DNA of 18,106 nt from the NCBI GenBank assembly GCA_029865675.1, contig JARXAU010000065.1, positions 1 to 18,106 of the forward strand, given 5' to 3'. This DNA comes from Rhodoferax sp. Lineage in GTDB: Bacteria > Pseudomonadota > Gammaproteobacteria > Burkholderiales > Burkholderiaceae_C. Positions 14,646-18,106 of this stretch are shown here, piece by piece (position 1 is the stretch's first letter; the number at the start of each line of letters is the position of its first letter). Below the pieces are notes generated by a model. It ran no database searches and was not told where the DNA came from. It saw only the letters and a program-made list of their open reading frames with translations. The position numbers and the translations under genes are program-made.

Positions 14646-14819
14646 CCGCATGAACTCCGGTTTCAAAAAACCTTGATCATGCGCAAAAAAGCCAAACCAT
14701 GCCACCCCCGGGGTTGGCACAAAGGCAACGGAGATGAAGCCCGTCCGGCCAAGGTCCTCCCCCAGCGCCGTGAAGATGGCGCCTTTTTCAGCGATCGGCA
14801 GGTCTTTGTCAGGGATGGA
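14646..14819 (-). pseudogene. Open, coding-like stretch in frame before the SUMF1 gene (possible gene remnant)
   Basis: The 58 codons before ATG 14645 are open in the same frame and read sensibly with G/C-rich third positions in the first part (for example AIFTALGEDLGRTGFISVAF). The block ALGEDLGRTG...VAFVP faintly recalls the N-terminal ALxEDLGxxGDxT...VP region of quinolinate phosphoribosyltransferase (NadC), but the key Asp-Thr are missing. It could be a decayed fragment joined to the SUMF1 gene, or chance. No good start codon or ribosome binding site supports translation as part of the SUMF1 protein. Confidence 0.25.
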
Positions 14820-15336
14820 GCACTGGGATGGGTGTGGAGGGCGACAAGGCGGTGAGCGATCCTTGCTCGCCCAGCCCTACGGGTTTGCCCGCGATGATGG
14901 GGGCGATAAGCCCGAAGGCCCGCACCATCTTGCTGCTGGGTCCGTCCCAGTAGTCGGCCTTGTTCGGAACAAATTTCAGCAGCGCGAGATTGCTTGACTC
15001 TGGACCGTCGGGAAACCACGGCTTGGCGAACACAGTCCACAGGCTCTGGATGCGCGCCCGGTCGGTGCTGATTTCGCCACGGCCGGACAGCGAAACATAA
15101 GCCCCTTGGTCTTTGTCCATGAAACTGAGGTTGACCGCGCGCAGGTGGTCCACTTTTGAAGACCGCACGTCGGTGAAGAACCACAACGCGCCTTGGGCGT
15201 CCATCTCCAGCGCAGTCATTGGACGGCTGGCTAAGGCACCGTCGTCGTCCGAGGTGGTCAGCATGGCGATGGGGATGTTTTCACTCAACTTAGCGACGTG
15301 GGTGAGTTCGGCGCCGGTCTGGGTGGCGATTTTCAT
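14809..15336 (-). CDS. Pyridoxamine 5'-phosphate oxidase-like general stress protein
   Basis: This 175-aa protein has the split-barrel flavin-binding fold of the general stress protein 26 group (PPOX-like). Typical features are IPIAMLTTSDDDGALASRPMT-like strand pairs (residues 21-41), LWFFTDVRSSKVDHL (51-65), VNLSFMDKDQGAYVSLSGRG (68-87) and the late WFPDGPESSNLALLKFVP (107-124). Relatives bind FMN or a similar flavin and respond to stress; the exact reaction is unknown. No signal peptide. ATG 15336 has only a weak AAGG 9 nt upstream. The last ~12 residues (ALSPSTPIPVLHP) go beyond the usual ending near GLGEQGSL and look unconserved. It is in line with the fasciclin and ahpF genes on the minus strand, which fits a stress-related group. 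Confidence 0.85.
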   Translation of the reverse strand: MKIATQTGAELTHVAKLSENIPIAMLTTSDDDGALASRPMTALEMDAQGALWFFTDVRSSKVDHLRAVNLSFMDKDQGAYVSLSGRGEISTDRARIQSLWTVFAKPWFPDGPESSNLALLKFVPNKADYWDGPSSKMVRAFGLIAPIIAGKPVGLGEQGSLTALSPSTPIPVLHP

Positions 15337-15350
15337 GGGTAGGGCCTTGC

Positions 15351-15389
15351 TGTCGGGTTGGTGTTATTGAGTTGGTGTTGTCGGGTTGG
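15351..15389. repeat. Short direct repeat before the PPOX-like gene
   Basis: TGTCGGGTTGG occurs twice, at 15351-15361 and 15379-15389 (28-bp period), with GTTGGTGTT copies at 15357-15365 and 15371-15379. It lies 15 nt upstream of the minus-strand ATG 15336 and may be a regulatory repeat or a replication-slippage product. Confidence 0.5.
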
Positions 15390-15425
15390 GGGGCACCGGG
15401 CCGTCAGCGTTGGTGCCAGTAAAGG

Positions 15426-15452
15426 CGCGGTGGGCATCTATTGCCCACCGCG
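15426..15452 (-). terminator. Strong hairpin after the truncated fasciclin gene
   Basis: A perfect 11-bp stem (CGCGGTGGGCA / TGCCCACCGCG) with a 5-nt loop starts 6 nt after the stop of the minus-strand gene. On that strand it is followed only by CCTTTA, so the U-run is weak, but position and strength fit a terminator. Confidence 0.7.
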
Positions 15453-15458
15453 TGGCGC

Positions 15459-15749
15459 TTACCTGGGCATGAGCACCGTGTCGATGGCGTGGATCACGCC
15501 GTTGTCGGCGGCCACGTCAGCCCCTACCACTTTGGCGTCGTTGACCATCGCCCCACCCAGGGTGCTAATCATCACGGTGCTGCCCTGCACCGTCTTTACC
15601 TCACCCGACCTCAGGTCCATGGCCTTGAGCGCCGCCGCCAGCGTTTTGAAGTTGCCAGCGGCGGCAGCCGTGTCGACCACGTCCTTGGCGTGAGCGCCAA
15701 GCGCCGCAACGCTGAGTGCAGAGGCAATCAATAGTCTTTTGAGCTTCAT
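15459..15749 (-). CDS. Secreted fasciclin (FAS1)-type protein with a large internal deletion
   Basis: This 96-aa frame begins with a good signal peptide (residues 1-21, ending GAHA) and then the start of a FAS1 domain, VVDTAAAAGNFKTLAAALKA (24-43). It continues directly with the end of a FAS1 domain: SGEVKTVQGSTVMIS (48-62) and the second conserved block, NGVIHAIDTVLMP (83-95). About 59 residues present in the neighbouring intact fasciclin gene, including the FTVFAPTDDAF block and the YH motif, are missing, and the join is in frame. FAS1 domains are adhesion-type folds, and loss of the centre should prevent normal folding. GGAAAG precedes the ATG. The gene may be decaying although the frame is kept. 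It lies 50 nt downstream of the intact fasciclin gene. Confidence 0.8.
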   Translation of the reverse strand: MKLKRLLIASALSVAALGAHAKDVVDTAAAAGNFKTLAAALKAMDLRSGEVKTVQGSTVMISTLGGAMVNDAKVVGADVAADNGVIHAIDTVLMPR

Positions 15750-15799
15750 TTTTCTTTCCGGGTTGAGGTCGAATTGAGGGGTGGTTTATCGCGGGCCGA

Positions 15800-16213
15800 T
15801 CAGGCTGCCGGGATGAGCACCGAATCAATGCAGTGGATCAGCCCGTTCGATGCGGCAATGTCGGTTTTGGTCACCTTGACATCCCCGTTGAGCTTGACAC
15901 CGCCGGTGGTGCTGATCTTCAGGTTGGCACCGTTGAGCGTGGTGGCGGTCTTGCCGTCTAGCTTCATCACGTCGGCCGCTGCAACCTTGCCAGACAGCAC
16001 GTGGTACTTCAGGATGGCGGTGAGTTTTGGGATGTCTTTGAGCAAACCCTCTACCGTGCCAGCAGGCAGCTTGGCGAACGCATCATCGGTAGGGGCAAAA
16101 ACGGTGAACGGACCCGCTCCTTTGAGCGTGTCAATGAGGCCTGCTGCGGTAAGGGCCTTGGCCAGCGTCTTGAAATGGCCGTCGGCAACGGCAACATCGA
16201 TCAGGGTATTCAT
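15800..16213 (-). CDS. Fasciclin (FAS1) domain protein, no signal peptide
   Basis: This 137-aa protein is a single full FAS1 domain: IDVAVADGHFKTLAKALTAA (residues 5-24), the first conserved block GPFTVFAPTDDAFAKLPAGT (34-53), the YH motif (70-71), and the second block NGLIHCIDSVLIP (123-135). FAS1 domains mediate adhesion in many organisms; in bacteria their roles are poorly known. ATG 16213 is chosen because AAGGAAA lies just upstream and the domain begins at once. The frame is open further upstream, but that part has neither a signal peptide nor similarity. Without a signal peptide the protein should stay in the cytoplasm, unlike its truncated neighbour, which keeps one. It lies between ahpF and the truncated fasciclin gene on the same strand. 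Confidence 0.88.
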   Translation of the reverse strand: MNTLIDVAVADGHFKTLAKALTAAGLIDTLKGAGPFTVFAPTDDAFAKLPAGTVEGLLKDIPKLTAILKYHVLSGKVAAADVMKLDGKTATTLNGANLKISTTGGVKLNGDVKVTKTDIAASNGLIHCIDSVLIPAA

Positions 16214-16302
16214 AGGTTTTCCTTGGGTTGGGTGAATGCCGTGCACCGATTGCAAGGTGCCCCGCGCGACGGTTTGGCTGCGCGATGTACGGCAAGAGCA
16301 AT

Positions 16303-18081
16303 TTATCGCTGCGAACGCGGTTGGCCTGTGCGCTGGCGCACAAAGCAAGCACTTAGCGCACTTACTGCACTTTTGCCAGTGTGGCCACGTGCCCCCTCGT
16401 AAATGTCAGGCCCATGCGATGGCGGCACCCCACACGCTGGCCCGCTTGGCCGCCGAATGGGCACAAAAAAAGGCAAGTGCTTTCGCACTTGCCCTTCGAA
16501 GTTGACACCGCTAAGTTTGGCCAATGCGGGCTGGCGAATCAAATAGTCAAACGCGGACAAAGCAGCCTTTGAGCCTTCACCTGCAGCGATGATGATTTGC
16601 TTAAAAGGCACGGTGGTGCAGTCACCTGCTGCAAATACGCCAGGCAGGTTGGTGTGGCCTTTGGCGTCCACCTCGATTTCGCCAAACTTGCTTAAACCCA
16701 AGGTCCCCTTCAAGAACTCGGTGTTAGGCACCAAGCCGATCTGCACGAACACACCCGCCAGCTCTACGTGATGCACCACATCGGTGGCGCGGTCCTTGTA
16801 GCGCAAGCCATTGACCTTGCCGCCCTCGCCCGTGATTTCGATGGTTTGAGCGTTGGCGTGGATGGTCATATTGGGCAGACTTTTCAGCTTATTGACCAGC
16901 ACGGCGTCCGCCTTGAGCTGGTCGGCAAATTCAATCAAAGTGACGTGTTCGACCAAGCCGGCCAAGTCGATGGCGGCTTCTACGCCCGAATTTCCGCCAC
17001 CAATCACCGCCACGCGCTTGCCTTTGAACAAAGGGCCGTCGCAGTGGGGGCAATAGGCCACGCCTTTGTTTTTGTACTCGGCCTCGCCGGGTACGTTCAC
17101 ATTGCGCCAGCGTGCGCCGGTGGAGAGAATGACGCTCTTGGCTTTGAGCACGCCGCCGTTTTCCAAATGCACTGAGGTCAATCCGCCCTCCTCGGTAGCG
17201 GGAACAATCTGGCTGGCGCGTTGCATGTTCATCACGTCCACGCCGTAGTGGTGGACTTGCGCCTCCAAGTCGGCAGCAAGTTGGGGGCCGTTGGTCTCGC
17301 GCACCGAGATGTAGTTCTCGATCGACATGGTGTCGTTCAACTGGCCGCCAAAACGCTCTGCCGCGATACCCACGCGAATGCCCTTGCGTGCGGCGTACAC
17401 CGCAGCAGCCGCGCCTGCCGGGCCACCACCGACGATCAAAACGTCGTAAGGCGCCTTTTCACTCATTTTGGCTGCGTCACGGGCGGCAACACCTGAGTCG
17501 AGCTTGGCGACGATTTCTTCCACACTCATGCGGCCCGAACCAAACACTTGGCCATTCAAAAACACCATGGGCACCGCCATGATTTGGCGATCTTCCACCT
17601 CTTGCTGAAACGCTCCACCTTCAATCACCACGGTCTTGACCCGGGGGTTGACAATGGCCAAGAGCGCGAGCGCTTGCACCACGTCGGGGCAGTTGTGGCA
17701 GCTCAGGGACATGTAGACCTCGAAGTTGAAATCACCCTCCAGCCCTTTGATGCTGTCAATCACTTCTTGTTCCACCTTCGGTGGGTGCCCACCCGTCCAC
17801 AACAATGCCAGCACCAACGAGGTGAACTCATGGCCCAGCGGCAGGCCGGCAAAGCGCACACCTTGCGTTTCGCCCTCGCGCACCACAGCAAACGAGGGCT
17901 TGCGCGCATCGCTACCTGTAATGTCCAGCGTGACTTTGTCAGACAAACCCACGATGGTGCGGAGCATCTCGCCCATGTCTTTGCCGATCTCGCTGTCGTC
18001 GAGTGAGGCGACCAAACGGATGGGCTGGCGCAGCATGCCCAAGTATTGTTGAAGCTGTGTCTTGAGTGCGTCGTCTAGCAT
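16303..18081 (-). CDS. ahpF: Alkyl hydroperoxide reductase subunit F, frame runs past its terminator
   Basis: AhpF is the NADH-dependent flavoprotein that re-reduces the peroxidase AhpC. All parts are present: the N-terminal double thioredoxin fold with C128-HN-C131 (SCHNCPDV), FAD-binding VGGGPAGAAAAVYAARKG (217-234), the redox pair C344-PH-C347 (YCPHCDGPLFKGK), NAD-binding VIGGGNSGVEAAIDL (359-373) and AAGDCTTVPFKQI (484-496). GGAG lies before ATG 18081. Normal AhpF ends soon after FDYLIR (511-516 here, ~521 aa in E. coli), but this frame goes on for 76 residues to TAA 16303, straight through a strong terminator at 16465-16493. One extra A in the AAA at 16516-16518 would give ...PALAKT and TAG at 16511-16513, a 523-aa protein. 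A real or sequencing frameshift at the very end is likely. ahpC is probably just upstream, outside the window. Confidence 0.93.
   Translation of the reverse strand: MLDDALKTQLQQYLGMLRQPIRLVASLDDSEIGKDMGEMLRTIVGLSDKVTLDITGSDARKPSFAVVREGETQGVRFAGLPLGHEFTSLVLALLWTGGHPPKVEQEVIDSIKGLEGDFNFEVYMSLSCHNCPDVVQALALLAIVNPRVKTVVIEGGAFQQEVEDRQIMAVPMVFLNGQVFGSGRMSVEEIVAKLDSGVAARDAAKMSEKAPYDVLIVGGGPAGAAAAVYAARKGIRVGIAAERFGGQLNDTMSIENYISVRETNGPQLAADLEAQVHHYGVDVMNMQRASQIVPATEEGGLTSVHLENGGVLKAKSVILSTGARWRNVNVPGEAEYKNKGVAYCPHCDGPLFKGKRVAVIGGGNSGVEAAIDLAGLVEHVTLIEFADQLKADAVLVNKLKSLPNMTIHANAQTIEITGEGGKVNGLRYKDRATDVVHHVELAGVFVQIGLVPNTEFLKGTLGLSKFGEIEVDAKGHTNLPGVFAAGDCTTVPFKQIIIAAGEGSKAALSAFDYLIRQPALAKLSGVNFEGQVRKHLPFFVPIRRPSGPACGVPPSHGPDIYEGARGHTGKSAVSALSACFVRQRTGQPRSQR
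16349..16372. repeat. Three 9-bp-spaced copies of GCACTT
   Basis: GCACTT begins at 16349, 16358 and 16367, exactly 9 bp apart. It lies between the ahpF terminator and the fasciclin start (136 nt before that ATG). In the extended ahpF frame it reads as SAV-SAL-SAC. Confidence 0.6.
16465..16493 (-). terminator. Rho-independent terminator of ahpF
   Basis: On the minus strand GGCAAGTGC-GAAA-GCACTTGCC (perfect 9-bp stem, GNRA-type loop) is followed by seven T. It lies 18 nt after the stop codon that a 1-base shift would give, but inside the frame as it stands. Confidence 0.93.
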
Positions 18082-18106
18082 GGTGTTCTCCGGTTTTAGG
18101 GTGCAA

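Noticed and set aside
14765..14788. Plus-strand hairpin GCGCC-N8-GGCGC followed by CTTTTT, like a terminator
   Set aside because: No plus-strand gene ends before it; the stem is only 5 bp with an 8-nt loop, and the T-run is explained by Lys codons in the open minus-strand frame.
14214..14855. 213-codon plus-strand frame opposite the SUMF1 gene
   Set aside because: SUMF1-fold motifs on the minus strand decide the coding strand; this frame is Arg/Pro-rich and featureless.
16214..16348. Upstream extension of the intact fasciclin frame to 16348
   Set aside because: The extra 45 residues show no signal peptide or similarity, while a good ribosome binding site sits before ATG 16213.

Overview
The window looks like chromosomal DNA of a Burkholderiales betaproteobacterium, most likely of the family Comamonadaceae (Rhodoferax/Polaromonas-like). 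This rests on high GC with strong G/C third positions, the order sdhB-sdhE-gltA followed by leuC-leuD-leuB, the style of the proteins, and TAAAAT-type -10 elements. The placement is inference; no rRNA or other marker is present.

Layout. (1) 1-1820, plus strand: the end of the succinate dehydrogenase operon (sdhB C-terminus, sdhE) and gltA, closed by a strong hairpin terminator. (2) 1916-5114, plus: leuC, leuD and leuB for leucine synthesis. (3) 5208-6517, minus: a flavodoxin-family protein and a pirin, each with its own terminator. (4) 6624-11062, plus: a renalase-like FAD protein, gluQ, an ICMT-type membrane methyltransferase, trmB and an RluA-type pseudouridine synthase, so three of five genes act on RNA. 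(5) 11202-14645: a possible envelope module with a 59-residue Met/Lys/Cys-rich secreted protein (minus), a secreted TPR protein and a HupE/UreJ-type membrane protein with an EF-hand (plus, 4-nt overlap), then a converging SUMF1-fold secreted protein (minus). (6) 14809-18081, minus: a PPOX-fold general stress protein, two fasciclin-type genes and ahpF, a set that fits stress and peroxide defence.

The core metabolic genes look ordinary. The interest lies in the second half, where several genes show decay or remodelling. The ahpF frame has no stop before its own terminator and a single extra A would restore a normal-length protein. The C-terminus of the HupE-like protein runs into a frameshifted remnant of a LysR-type regulator. 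One fasciclin gene has lost about 59 central residues in frame. An open, coding-like stretch sits directly before the SUMF1 gene. The TPR/HupE/SUMF1/small-protein neighbourhood is the best candidate here for a poorly described system, possibly envelope metal handling, but that role is inferred from motifs only.

No tRNA, rRNA, CRISPR array, insertion sequence, attachment site or replication origin was recognised. No stretch longer than about 300 bases is without a gene; the nearest is 16214-16510 if ahpF really ends near 16511, and it holds the ahpF terminator and a 9-bp triplet repeat.
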